A stretch of DNA of 64,000 nucleotides from Closterium sp. Naga37s-1. Taxonomy: Eukaryota; Streptophyta; Zygnematophyceae; Desmidiales; Closteriaceae. The stretch is taken from the NCBI GenBank assembly GCA_947471745.1, contig CANJKZ010000774.1, positions 1,922,001 to 1,986,000 on the forward strand. The letters run 5' to 3'. The notes beneath the pieces were generated by a model, which had not been told where the DNA came from, searched no databases, and saw only the letters and a list, made by a program, of their open reading frames with translations. Shown here piece after piece: positions 11,107 to 21,753 of the stretch (the first letter of the stretch is position 1; every line of letters begins with the position of its first letter). The position numbers and the translations under genes are program-made.

Positions 11107-11564
11107 TCCCGAACCATGAAGGGTCTCGAAATTTTCTCCACAAGGGCCTACACCAAGAGAAATGTTACACTACACATTGTAATGTAACTATTCTCACTAA
11201 ATGGAAGTTTACCCTTTTGGATAGCTTTGAAATCACTTGAATCTTGAAATCATGGCTCTAGTTCTTCAAGATAAATTCTTCCTTGAGTTCTTGGAAGCCT
11301 GCTGCGCACATCTGCGACAAGCCGAACGTTCCACACATGACAAAATAGAAAACCGCACACGACACGCAAACGACAACATGACACGCGACTAGCGATAACT
11401 CGCTATTGACTCGACACACACATTCAAAATCATGCCCCATCATTCACACACTATTGTAAGCATGAAGTATATATAATATCTCATGCCGTCATACCATTCC
11501 ATGTACACACGCATGCACGCACACAGACAACAAGCCGAATGCAAACCGTAGGGTTGCACCAACA
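11107..11564 (-). repeat. partial, diverged long-family LTR
   Basis: Matches roughly the last 460 bp of the 820 bp long-family LTR (compare 6437-6914), with many substitutions and small gaps, ending GGGTTGCACCAACA. The missing part stops where the miniature element abuts, so the miniature element probably inserted into this LTR. Confidence 0.85.
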
Positions 11565-11850
11565 GCGCATAGGGCAGGGCAGAGCGCGTGGGGTAGCGCA
11601 GGCAGGGCAGCATGAGGGACGCTGTTCGGGCAGGGCAGTTCGGGCAGTCCGGGCAGTTCGAAACTAGCGGTGGGCCCTAATGGAGCGGTCCTACGGATGG
11701 ACCTGCTCTGAATACCATCTCAGAAATGACGTGCAGGAATGATTGACTAGAATCATGAGATGAGTACAAGTACTAGGTCTAACCTTAAAGTGTTGTACTC
11801 AATAGAGGCTACCCCACTACAGCCTATAGATATACAAACACAGTTTGACA
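11565..11850 (-). mobile_element. decayed 5' end of a minus-strand short-LTR Copia
   Basis: In minus sense: an LTR at 11850-11718 (TGTCAAACTGTGTTTG...), a primer site with one inserted base (11717-11705), hairpin GGTCC/GGACC (arms 11703-11699 and 11691-11687), the box GGGCCCACC (11677-11669), then a GGGCAG-rich leader. The LTR is closest to the one at 40386-40517. The rest of the element is absent; the long-family LTR at its left edge marks the break. Confidence 0.78.
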
Positions 11851-12641
11851 CGGTAAGCCTGCAAAAACATGTACGCCCTGCAACACATGCACACACAGCA
11901 TATTGTTATGCATCCCGCGCACATTGCTCCAGCGGGGTTAGTTATAGCAAATACTTAGCCTTAGCATAGTCAATCGCGGCGGTACTATCGACAATGGTTA
12001 CGCACACGACGACTGTGATGCGGTTGCGGCAGCCATAGTCACGAACGTAAAAAGGGCTAGGCTATGTTGGAAACCGGAAATGCACATGATTAGTTGCAAA
12101 CACAAAACAAATTGCCAAAAACAGAATAGATTGCAAGAATAATTGTTACACACAGAACGAAGCTAGGAATCGATACATTGAGATTGAGTAACAACCTTAC
12201 AAAAATTGCTACTTAAAAGTGAATGAAATAATAAAAGAAAAAGGCAGATTGAAACAATATAAATTAAAAACACATGGGATGATGCGTGACGATTTCCGTG
12301 CACTGCGTGAATGACGTGCACCCCAGCAGCCCGCGCATCTGCTGCAGCGCGATGGTGATGGCCAAGATTTTCCGTCAATACCTGGTGGCGCAATAGGGGA
12401 AAAAAAAGAGGTAGGGGACGGTAGACGGATAAAAAACAGAGGACGTCAAAAGGACAGCAAGGTTATCGAAAGCGCCTTAGTTAGTTAACGTGCGGTTACC
12501 GTAAACCACTAGCTAACCAAGTTGCGGATCTAAGGAACTAGGAGGACGATACTCATGAACATCGAATAAAAAATGAGCAAGGGGAGGGGGAGTAAGGTTG
12601 GTTGTAGGTACGGGACGAATGCAGGGGTACATAGGGGAATC
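11851..12641. other. spacer without recognised genes
   Basis: Lower-GC DNA of ordinary composition. Only short open frames occur (for example 76 codons on minus at 12163-12393) and none has a recognisable domain. No LTR, RNA gene or tandem repeat was seen. This is probably older genomic DNA between two retroelement clusters. Confidence 0.6.
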
Positions 12642-12760
12642 TGTCAGATGTATATGCCTTAGCCTATGTAGGCTGTAGTGGGGTAGACACTAAGGGGTAC
12701 AGCTTTCATATTTGTATCTCACACTTTCCTAGTTCATTCATTCCTGTTTCTTTCTTCACA
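12642..12760 (+). repeat. 5' LTR of S3
   Basis: TGTCAGATGTATATGCC to TTTCTTCACA, 119 bp, with the core GGCTGTAGTGGGGTAG. Confidence 0.82.
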
Positions 12761-12810
12761 TGGTATAGAGCGGGTTCCTACATGGGACCGTTCCTTCCTA
12801 AGGGCCCACC
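12761..12810 (+). promoter_or_regulatory. primer site, leader hairpin and GGGCCCACC box of S3
   Basis: TGGTATAGAGC, one base short of the standard primer site, starts at 12761. The arms GGTTCC (12773-12778) and GGGACC (12784-12789) can pair over six positions including one G-U. GGGCCCACC follows at 12802-12810. The same order occurs in the sister elements with compensating changes in the stem. A role in RNA dimerisation or packaging is inferred. Confidence 0.6.
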
Positions 12811-12884
12811 ATAAGAATTTTCTTTTAGCTGCCCGAAGCGCATTGCGCCCTGCCCTAATTTTTTTTTTTTTTTTTCGCGGCCCC

Positions 12885-13750
12885 CTAGCAGCTCCTACGC
12901 GGCCCCTACGCGGCCCCTACGCGGCCCCTACCCGGCCCCTACGCGGCCCCTACCCGGCCCCTACGCGGCCCCTACCCGGCCCCTACGTTGCCTCTGACGC
13001 GGCCCCTGACGCGGCCCCTGATGCGGCCCCTGACGCGGCCCCTACTCGGCCCCTACTGCGGCCCCTGACGCGGCCCCTGACGCGGCCCCTGACGCGGCCC
13101 CTGCCGCGGCCTCTGACGTGGCCCCTGACGCGGCCCCTGTCGCGACCCCTACTGCGGCCCCTGACGCGGCCCCTGACGCGGCCCCTGACGCGGCCCCTGA
13201 CGCGGCCCCTGCCGCGGCCCCTACGCGGCCCCTGACGCGGCCCCTACGCCGCCCCTGACGCGGCCCCTACGCCGCCCCTGACGCGGCCCCTCCGCCGCCC
13301 CTGACACGGCCCCTACGTCGCCACTGCCGCGGCCCCTACGTCGCCCCTGACGTGGCCCCTGCGCCGCCCCTGACGCGGCCCCTGCGCCGCCCCTGCCGCG
13401 GCCCCTGACGCAGCCCCTGACGCGACCCCTGCCGCGGCCCCTGACGCGGCCCCTACGTCGCCCCTGCCGCGGCCCCTACGTCGCCCCTGACGCGGCCCCT
13501 GCACTGCCCCTGACGCGGCCCCTGCGCCGCCCCTGCCGCGGCCCCTGACGCGGCCCCTGACGCGACCCCTGCCGCGGCCCCTGACGCGGCCCCTACGTGG
13601 CCCCTGACGCGGCCCCTACGCCGCCCCTGACGCCGCCCCTAGCCGCCCCTACGCGGCCCCTACGCCGCCCCTGACGCGGCCCTCAGCCGCCCCTGACGCG
13701 GCCCCTACGCCGTCCCTGCACGGCCCGGCCCGGCCCTGTCCCTGACGCGG
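12885..13750 (+). repeat. 12 bp-type tandem repeats in S3 leader
   Basis: Dozens of imperfect copies of CTGACGCGGCCC or CTACGCGGCCC. The composition keeps several frames open on both strands, but nothing resembles a protein. Further GGCCCCGACCCTGTCCC-like units continue to about 13920. Confidence 0.8.
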
Positions 13751-14050
13751 CCCTTGCCGCGGCCACTCGGCCTCGACTTTGTCCCGGACCTGCCCCGGCC
13801 CCGACCCTGTCCCGGCCCCGTTGTTGCTCGGCCCCGATCCTGTCCCGGACCCTACTCGGCCCCGACCCTGTCCCGGCCCTGTTCCGGCCCCGACCCAGCC
13901 CCGAACTCTCGGCTCTGCCCCTGGTGAGACCTAGCCGGGCCGAGCCGCGCGGCCGAGCCGCACTGCGCTGTCGAGTCGCCCTGCCGAGTCGCGCTTTCCT
14001 GCCTAGCTCAGTTGCACTGCTGCCGCTGCTAGTCTCCTGCTGCTCCTACC

Positions 14051-17000
14051 ATGGCTAGTCCTACCCTTCTCACCTTTGATGCTGAGGGTCGAGCGGTTGC
14101 ATTTGATGTCTGGCTCGATGACTTGCAGCTTTTCCTTCAGTGCGATAGCAGAGATGGCCTCTCCCTGTTTGACCTTACGTCGGGCGCCTCTACTGCCCCT
14201 GCTGCTGATGCTGACAGTACCGTTCGCTCGCAGTGGCTCACGCGCGATGCTGCTGCCCGCCTTGCTGTGCGCAGTCACCTACCGGCTACTGAGCGCGCGC
14301 ACTTTAGTCAGTACAAGAGTGCTAGGACTCTGTACGACGCTGTAGTTGCACGCTACTCTTCCCCTGCCACTGCTGCGCTTAGCCGCCTCATGCTCCCGTA
14401 CCTTTTCCCTGACCTCGCTGCCTTTGCCACAGTCACTGACCTCATTACGCACCTCCGCACTAGTGACATTCGCTACCGCGCTGCGCTCCCTGCTGAGTTC
14501 TGCGCCCAGAACCCCCCCCCCATGTACATCACCCTCTACTACCTAGTCCCTGACACTCTCCGCTCAGTCAGGGACCACTTCCTCTCTCTCTGCCCTACCA
14601 CCCTCACTGTCGACCTCCTTGAGGAGCGCCTCCTTGCAGCAGAGACTAGTATTACCGCTGTAGGTGCCTCTCGTGGTGACCCCCGTACCCCTTTCTTTGA
14701 GGGGTGCTCCCCCGTTCCTCTTTTGCCCTCTGTTGCCTCTGCTGCTGCTGTCGACCTTGTTGGCACCGAGTCGGCCAGCGCTACGTCTGCTCCTAGTGAG
14801 AGGCGCCGCATCAGCAAGGGCAAGCGGGGCAGGGGAGCTGGAGGAGGTAGTGGGGGCGGCAGTAGTGGCGGAGGCGGCGGAGGAGGGGGTGGGGGTGGGG
14901 GTGGTGGCAGAGGTGGGGGCTTCGGTGGCGGCGGTGGAGGTGGAGGCAGCGGTGGCGGTGGTGGGAGGGGTGGAGGAGGCGGAGGCGGCGGCGGCGGAGG
15001 TGGAGCCGGCAGAGGCGGAGCTGAGCAGCGGGGACCCCAGCAGCAGCAGCGCTCTCGTGGGACCCCTTCGCCCCAGCAGCTTCGTGAGTGGTACGCGGGG
15101 CGTCAGGGGGCTGGAGGTGCTGGTCCCTGTACTTACGTCCTGCGCACCGGCGACCGCACTGGAGAGCAGTGTGGCGGCCTGCACGCCACCCAGCGCTGCT
15201 TCGGTCGCCTGACGGACGCCTGGTGTGCCCAGTTCCCGGACGCCACTGAGATCCCTCGTTGGCATGACCTGCACAGGTCGGGGGTAGCTATCTTTGATCT
15301 TGACTCTGATGCTATTCTTGCTGCTATGTATGCTGTGTCTATTAGTGCTGAGGGTGACTGTTACGTGTGTGTTCCGCCTGACCCTGGTATTGAGGCTGCT
15401 GCTCTAGGTGCTAGTGAGTCTGCTGCTCCAGGTACTCGTGAGTCTGCTCCTCTAGGTGCTGGTGAGTCTGCTCTCTCAGGTACCGAGTCGGCTCAGGTCT
15501 TGCACACCTTCACCCTCGACTCGGGTGCTTCCCGCTCCTTCTTTCGAGACCGCACCACCCTTACGCCGCTCAGTCGGCCGGTTGCGGTCTCCCTGGCAGA
15601 CCCCTCTGGGGGTCCTGTCCTTGCTCGCTACTCCACTGTCCTCCCGTGTCCGGCGGCCCCGTCAGGCTCCCTGTCTGGTCTCTACCTCCCCTCGTTCTCC
15701 ACGAACTTGGTGAGTGGTGCTGACCTTCAGGATGCCGGAGTTGACCAGTTCACTCCTGCACGGCAGCGAGTGACCCACTGCACGTGTGCTCAGACGGGCC
15801 GCCACTTGGCCACGTTTACCCGTCGACCGGGGTCGAGCCTGTACACACTGACCATAGAGTCTCCTCCGGTTGCTGCGTCTGGTCAGGTAGCTGCGTCGAG
15901 TCAGGTGTTTGCTGCGGCGTCTCGGTCAGGTCCTGAGTCTGCCCCCTGCTCGTGTCGCCTCCTGTCCCACCAGACCCTCCTCTGGCACCACCGACTTGGT
16001 CACCCCTCCTTACCTCGTCTCCGAGGTATGGCCTCCCGTGTCCTTGTCTCTGGTCTCCCCCGGTCCCTCCCTCCCCTTCCCCCGGGGCCTGCCCCTACCT
16101 GCGTTCCCTGCGTCGAGGGGCGGCAGCGCGCCGCTCCTCACTCCTCCGAGTTTCCCCCCACAGAGGCTCCACTGCAGACTCTTCACATGGACGTGTGGGG
16201 CCCAGCCCGCGTCCGTGGACAGGGTCACGAGCGTTACTTCCTGCTGGTGGTTGACGACTACTCGCGTTACACCACAGTCTTCCCCTTGCGCAGCAAGGGT
16301 GAGGTCACTGAGGTGTTGATCGACTGGATCCGCGTTGCTCGTCTCCAGCTCAGAGAGCGTTTCGGCTCGGACTTTCCTGTTCTGCGTCTGCACTCCGACA
16401 GAGGCGGAGAGTTTTCCTCCGACCTTCTGCGAGCCTTCTGTCGTGCGGAGGGCATCCGCCAGACGTTCACGCTTCCGGCCTCTCCACAGCAAAATGGGAT
16501 TGCTGAGCGCCGCATTGGCATGGTCATGGATGTCGCTCGTACGTCCATGATCCATGCGGCTGCTCCCCATTTTCTGTGGCCGTTCGCGGTTCAGTACGCG
16601 GCGCATCAGATCAACCTTCAGCCCCGGGTCTCCCTGCCGGAGACCTCCCCTACTCTGCGGTGGACGGGGAAGGTTGGTGATGCGTCTGCGTTCCGTGTCT
16701 GGGGATCTCGAGCTTTCGTCTGAGACTTGTTTGCGGACAAGCTGTCCTCCCGTGCTGTTCCTTGCGTCTTCCTCGGCTTTCCCCCTGACGCGCCTGGTTG
16801 GCTGTTTTACCACCCCACCTCGCGTCGTGTTCTGTCCTCCCAGGACGTCACGTTTGACGAGTCGGTTCCGTACTACCGTCTCTTCCCCTACCGCACTGCC
16901 CCCCTCCCCCCCCCGCCGCTCTTCCTCGCTCCCGGTCCCCCCCCGGTAGACCCCCTACCCCCTCAGGGTCCTGCCCCCTCAGGTGTGTCCCAGGTAGATG

Positions 17001-18233
17001 CAGTCGAGCCTGTCGAGGTAGCTGCTGACTCTGGTGCGTCTGGGGGTGCTGAGCCTGAGCGTGCGGAGCCTGGGGGTGCTGGGTCTGGGGGTGCTGAGCC
17101 TGAGCGTGCGGAGCCTGGGGGTGCTGGGTCTGGGGGTGCTGAGCCTGAGCGTGCGGGGCCTGGGGGTGCTGCTTCTGGGGGTACTGAGCCTGGGGCTGCT
17201 GGGAGTGGGGGTGTGGAGCCTGTCGGTGCTGGACCTGGCGGTCCTTCGGGTGCTTTGTCCCGGCGGGAGCTTCCCTCTCCACAGGAGCTGCGCGAGTGGT
17301 TTGCTCGCCGCTGGAGCCGTGCTGCTGGAGCTGGAGGTTCTGCTGCTGCTGGAGGTTCTGGAGCTGGAGGTGCTGCTGGAGCCGGTACTGGAGGCTCTGC
17401 TTCTGCTGGGGGTGCTGGAGCCACGGGTCTCGGAGGTGCTCGTACTGGAGGTACTGGAGCTGCTGGGCCTGGTGGTGCTCCTGGTGCTGGAGCTACTGGT
17501 GGAGCTGGAGCTGGTGGTGCTGCTGGAGTGGGTGCTACTGGAGGTCCTGGAGCCGGAGCGGCTGTGTCTGCTGGTGGTCCTGCTGGAGCTGGAGCTGCTG
17601 GAGGTACTGGAGCTGGTGGTGCTGCTGGAGTTGGAGCTGATGCTGGGGGTACTGGTGTTGTCCCTGCTGGTTCTGGAGGTGCTGCGCGGCCGCGGCCGTA
17701 CTTCGTTCCGCTCCTTGAGCAGGTTCTTGGTCTTCCGCCTTCTCCTAGTCCTGCTCCTTCCTTAGAGTGTCCTCCGCCTGTCCAGTCCGAGTCACAGTTA
17801 CAGCTGGTCTCCCCTCTGCCTGCTCCTTCTCCCTACTCTGGTCCTACTGGAGGTCTTGCTGAGCGTCGTGCCCCTGAGTCGCGTCCTGCGTCGCCTGTTC
17901 GCACTGCTCGCACTAGTCGTCGTGTTCCACGTCTGCGTCCTCCTGCAGCCCCGGGTACGCATCAGATGACACTGCGTCCTTCCACTGCGCCACAGCGTGT
18001 CCCTTTGCCGTCTCCTCCAGAGTCCTCTCTTCCTGCTCTTGCTGACCCGGCGTCTGACTCCCTTCGTGCTGCCAGTCCTACTGTCACGCGTTTCCTAGCC
18101 ACTGTTGTCACTGGCCCTTCCTTTGAGTCCACTGCTCCGTCTGCCTTAGTTGCCGAGCTTGTCGACTTTGCTGCTCACTGTCGTCTAGACTACGCCGCTA
18201 GTCTCGTTGCTGAGTCAGCGTCTGCGTCTGTCT
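14051..18233 (+). pseudogene. S3 gag-pol polyprotein, one stop, 3' truncated
   Basis: The best-preserved S-family coding region. Gag starts at 14051 (MASPTLLTFDAEG). A Gly-rich block lies at about 14820-15040, and a CX13CX3HX4C finger (first Cys codon 15128, last 15196). Next come protease LDSGASRSF near 15515, integrase HHCC around 15970-16110, and catalytic blocks MDVWGP, LHSDRGGEF and NGIAERRIG to about 16520. One in-frame TGA at 16721 replaces an Arg codon conserved in the sister copies (CGA to TGA). The frame then continues through a 45 bp-type repeat (17040-17165) and the Gly/Ala linker to 18233. RT and RNase H are missing. Confidence 0.9.
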
Positions 18234-19052
18234 TGTTATAGTCACAATAGGCTTGAATGTGCCTAAAACGAAAGATAGAGAGCACAGACGGATTTCTGCA
18301 CAGCGGCTTCAAACGTTGATAGCGTTCTGCTCACAGCTGCAAATGACTTGATTCAACTTGGATCTGGAGCGTCTTCACGTCGTCTATAATTAGCAATTTA
18401 GATTGCACGATTTGATAAAGAATTGACGACACAGCGTCGGTTTGAACGAACGGTACTTTGGCAGCCACTATAGTCTTAGAACACAAGATAGGAAGAGTTA
18501 CGAGTTGGGAATGACTCCCAGCTCCTACAAACCCCAAGAGCCGAGGTACAGTGATGTGGAACAGTGCCACACTGTCCCCAACCACGAAGGGTCTCGAAAC
18601 TACCCTTCACTAGGGCCTACACCAAGTGAAATGTTACACTACACAAAGTAATGTAACTATCTTCAATATCTTGAGGTGTACCCTTTTGGCGAGCTTCGAA
18701 ATCACTTGAGGCTTGACACCAAGGCTCGGGCTCTTCATCACAAACTCATCCTTGAGTTCTTGATGGGTCTGCTGCACACACCTGCGACACGCCGAACGTT
18801 CGACACAGGACAAAATAGAAACCGCGCACGGCAAAATAGAAACCGCGCGCGAGACACAAACGACCGCGTAACACGCGTCTAGCGATAACTCGCTATTGAC
18901 TCGACACACACACTCGACATCATGACTCAACATTCACACACAATTATAAGCATGAAATATATATTATCCCATGCCCTCATACCATTCCATACACACACAC
19001 ATTCACGCACACGGACAACAAGCCGAGTGCAAACCGTAGGGTTGCACCAACA
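18234..19052 (-). repeat. 3' LTR of L1
   Basis: An 819 bp LTR, TGTTGGTGCAACC...CTATAACA in minus sense, almost identical to the LTRs at 28481 and 34119. Confidence 0.93.
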
Positions 19053-19093
19053 AACTCCCCCTCGGATTGTTGGCCTTAGGATATGTTGCTCTC

Positions 19094-21753
19094 TCAGTTC
19101 AGAGCCATCCCAGCCAGCTTGCAACATTTCCAATGCTGCTGCTCCACCAGCCTCTTGGTCATCATGTCAGCCGGCTGCCCCGTGGTCTTCACGTAGCGCA
19201 ACTCAACTTCACCCGCGGTTACCATGCTCCTCGTCCAATGCCACTTCACCCTCATGTGCTTCGTGAGTCCATGCAACACAGGGTTCTTAGCAAGAGCAAT
19301 GGCACCCTGGCTGTCACAGTACAATGGGTTAGGTCCTTGCTGCTCCTCCCCCAATTCAGCCAACAAACGCCGCTGCCACACAATCTCCCGTACGGCACGG
19401 AAGAGTGCCATGTACTCGGACTCCACCGAGCTCAAAGCTTGGTCAACCTGCTTCTTGCTCTCCCAAGCAGTTGGGCCTCCACCAACACAGCATATGAAGC
19501 CTCCCACACTTGTCATGTCCTCTGGTTCTGATGCATATGAAGCATCCGAGTAGGCGGTGAGGAACAAACGCCCGGGTTCAACACCATCCGCGCCCTTTTG
19601 GCGCCTTTGTGCCGCCGCCGAGTATTGCAGCCCAACGGTCGGTGTTTGGCCAAGATACTTGGCCACCCTCATTCCAGCTGCTACCTGCTCCTCATTAGGG
19701 CATTGCACAACCCTAGCCAGCTGCCCGGTAGCAAACGCGACGTCCGGTCGGGTGTTTACCGCCGCATACATGAGGCTGCCCACCAACGAGTGAAATCGGC
19801 GCCTCTCCTCTTCACCAACGCTCTCCTCCTCTGGTCCCTTCACACACTTGAACCCAGAGGGAAAGGGTGTAGCCACATGGCCTTCACTCTGCCCAAAGTT
19901 GGCAGCCAATGCCTCCAGGTACTTTCGTTGATGCACCCGCATGCACCGCTTCTCCACATCTCGTTCGATGTGGAGCCCAAGGTAGAAGCTCACGTCACCA
20001 AGGGCCTTGCACTTGAACTTGTCTTGAAGCTTCAGCATCACCTCCTTCACAAGGTCAGAAGAGGGTGAGAAAATGAGGATGTCATCCACATAAACCACCA
20101 TGAAACTCCTCTGCTCCCCCTCGCCAAGCATGAACAAGGAGTGATCGGCCGTTGAGGGAGTGAAGCCGATCCCCTCCAACACTTCGCGCAGCTTCATGTA
20201 CCATTGCCTAGGGGCCTGCTTCAGCCCATAGAGGGCCTTCTTCAGCTTCCACACTCTGCCACTACCATCATCAAACCCCTCTGGCTGCGCCATAAAAATC
20301 TCCTCCTCAAGGATGCTGTTAAGGAATGCCGTTACGATGTCCATTTGCTTTACTACCCATCCTTTGATGGCGGCTCCCGCGAATAGGGTTCGCAGCGTCG
20401 TCGGCTTCACCACAGGGGCAAACAGCTCCTTGAAGTCCACCTTCTCCTTCTGCTGGTACCCCTTGGCTACAAGCCTAGACTTGTAGCGCTCGATCTTGCC
20501 GTCGGCATCCGACTTGATTTTGAAGAGCCACTTGGACGTTATCGCCGTACGCCCCTCCGGTAGCTCCACCAATTCAAACGTGTCATTCTCCTCGATGCTC
20601 TTCAGCTCACTCTCCATGGCCTTCTTCCACTCCTCAGCATCACTACTCTCCAAAGCCTCCTTGAGAGTTGCTGGTTCTCCCGGCATCTCCACCGGAGAGA
20701 AGAACGCGAAGGCACACTCCTCGTAGTCACTCTCCTCGTCGTCTCCGACCATCATTGCCGCTCCGGCCAGGGCTGTCTTGCCCTGCTTTCCCGGCGCATC
20801 ATAGGTCAGCCTATTAGGGGGTTGAACTCTCCTCTTCCCCCTTCCTTCCTCCTCAGCTGCAGGGACTTGAAGGCCTTGGCGTTGCTGCGGTGTGGCTCGA
20901 ATCCGTGGAGCACTCGTAGTACGGGAAGGGAGTGACGGTGCACGCTCGCTCACTTGCTGCACCTCCTCCTCTTCTTCCTCTGCATCATTGGCCTCCTCTC
21001 CCCCATTCACAAGGGAGGATTGCCTTGTGGTTGTGCTGCCGCTGCTCAGCTCCAAAGGCAGCTCCACATGCTCCAAACCGGAACTCTTCACCTCCCCAAA
21101 CCGCACGCCTATCTTCGCCTCATTCTCCGCCTTCCAATCCTTGTACATGAAGTTCTCCATGAACTTGCAGTCCCTGCTCACCAAGAACTTCTTGGTGAAT
21201 GGGTCCCAAAGAAGCCATCCCTTGCTGTTTTGAGCCATGCCCAAGTGCACGGCCCACACCGCCTTGGCACCAAGCTTGTTGTGCCGAAGATGCTTAGGCA
21301 CGAGCGCCATGCACATGCACCCGAACACCCGAAGCATATCCACCTTTGGCTTCCTTCCTAGCCACTCCACATAGGGCACCCATTTGTCTGCTCCCACATG
21401 AGTCAAGGCTCTGTTCTTGGCCACACACGCGCTCCGCACCGCATCAGGCCAGAAATAGTCGGGTAGCCCGGCTTCAATGAGCAACCCGCGTGCCGCCTCC
21501 GTGATTGTGCGGTTCGCTCGCTCGGCGATGCCGTTCATTGCAGGGGAGTATGGCATGGTGAGGGAGTGCCGAATACCATTCTTCTTCAGCCACAACCCAA
21601 AATCTTTGCTCAGGAACTCTCCCCCTCGATGGGTGCGGATTGACTTGACTAGACGGTCTTGTTGCCGCTCCACCATCAGGAACCAATCCGTCTTCAACGT
21701 TTCAGCCACGTCGCTCTTCTTGGCCAGCACGTACACCCAAGTCATGCGGGTGT
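19094..21753 (-). pseudogene. L1 pol fragment: integrase core, RT, RNase H
   Basis: Open for about 880 codons from the integrase core (MTWVYVLAKK) to the stop at 19094. RT contains YVDDILIF and the block WLFKIKSDADG. RNase H contains YSDASYASEPEDMTSVGG and SSVESEYMALFRA. The second catalytic Asp of integrase is His here: the block reads RTHRGGEF (codon 21632-21630), where the complete copy has RTDRGGEF. The fragment lacks gag, protease and the integrase zinc domain, so it is dead despite the long frame. Confidence 0.92.

Larger units (their letters stand above)
12642..18233 (+). mobile_element. Copia element S3, 5' LTR through pol, truncated
   Basis: A 119 bp 5' LTR, primer site, hairpin plus GGGCCCACC box, repeat leader and a long gag-pol that is open apart from one stop. 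It ends at 18233, where a long-family LTR begins. No RT or 3' LTR that belongs to it follows. The S fragment at 21754 overlaps S3 by about 900 bp of equivalent sequence and differs in many residues, so it is a different copy. Confidence 0.88.
18234..21753 (-). mobile_element. long-LTR Copia element L1, 5' half missing
   Basis: A 3' LTR (18234-19052, 819 bp) and the 3' two-thirds of pol in minus orientation. At 21753 the match to the complete copy (28481-34937) stops and unrelated S-family sequence begins. The 5' LTR, gag and protease are absent. The expected 5 bp target duplication of TGTCT (18229-18233) has no partner at the broken end. Confidence 0.92.

Noticed and set aside
12843-13504. 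Long Pro/Arg- and Ala/Gly-rich frames in the S3 leader (also in 56200-56753 and 197-1358).
   Set aside because: Products of GC-rich tandem repeats open on both strands, upstream of the conserved Gag start, with no protein-like composition.
19067-21361. Plus-strand frames opposite the L1 and L2 pol genes (for example 156 and 135 codons).
   Set aside because: Antisense shadows that recur identically in both copies; the minus frames carry the integrase, RT and RNase H motifs.
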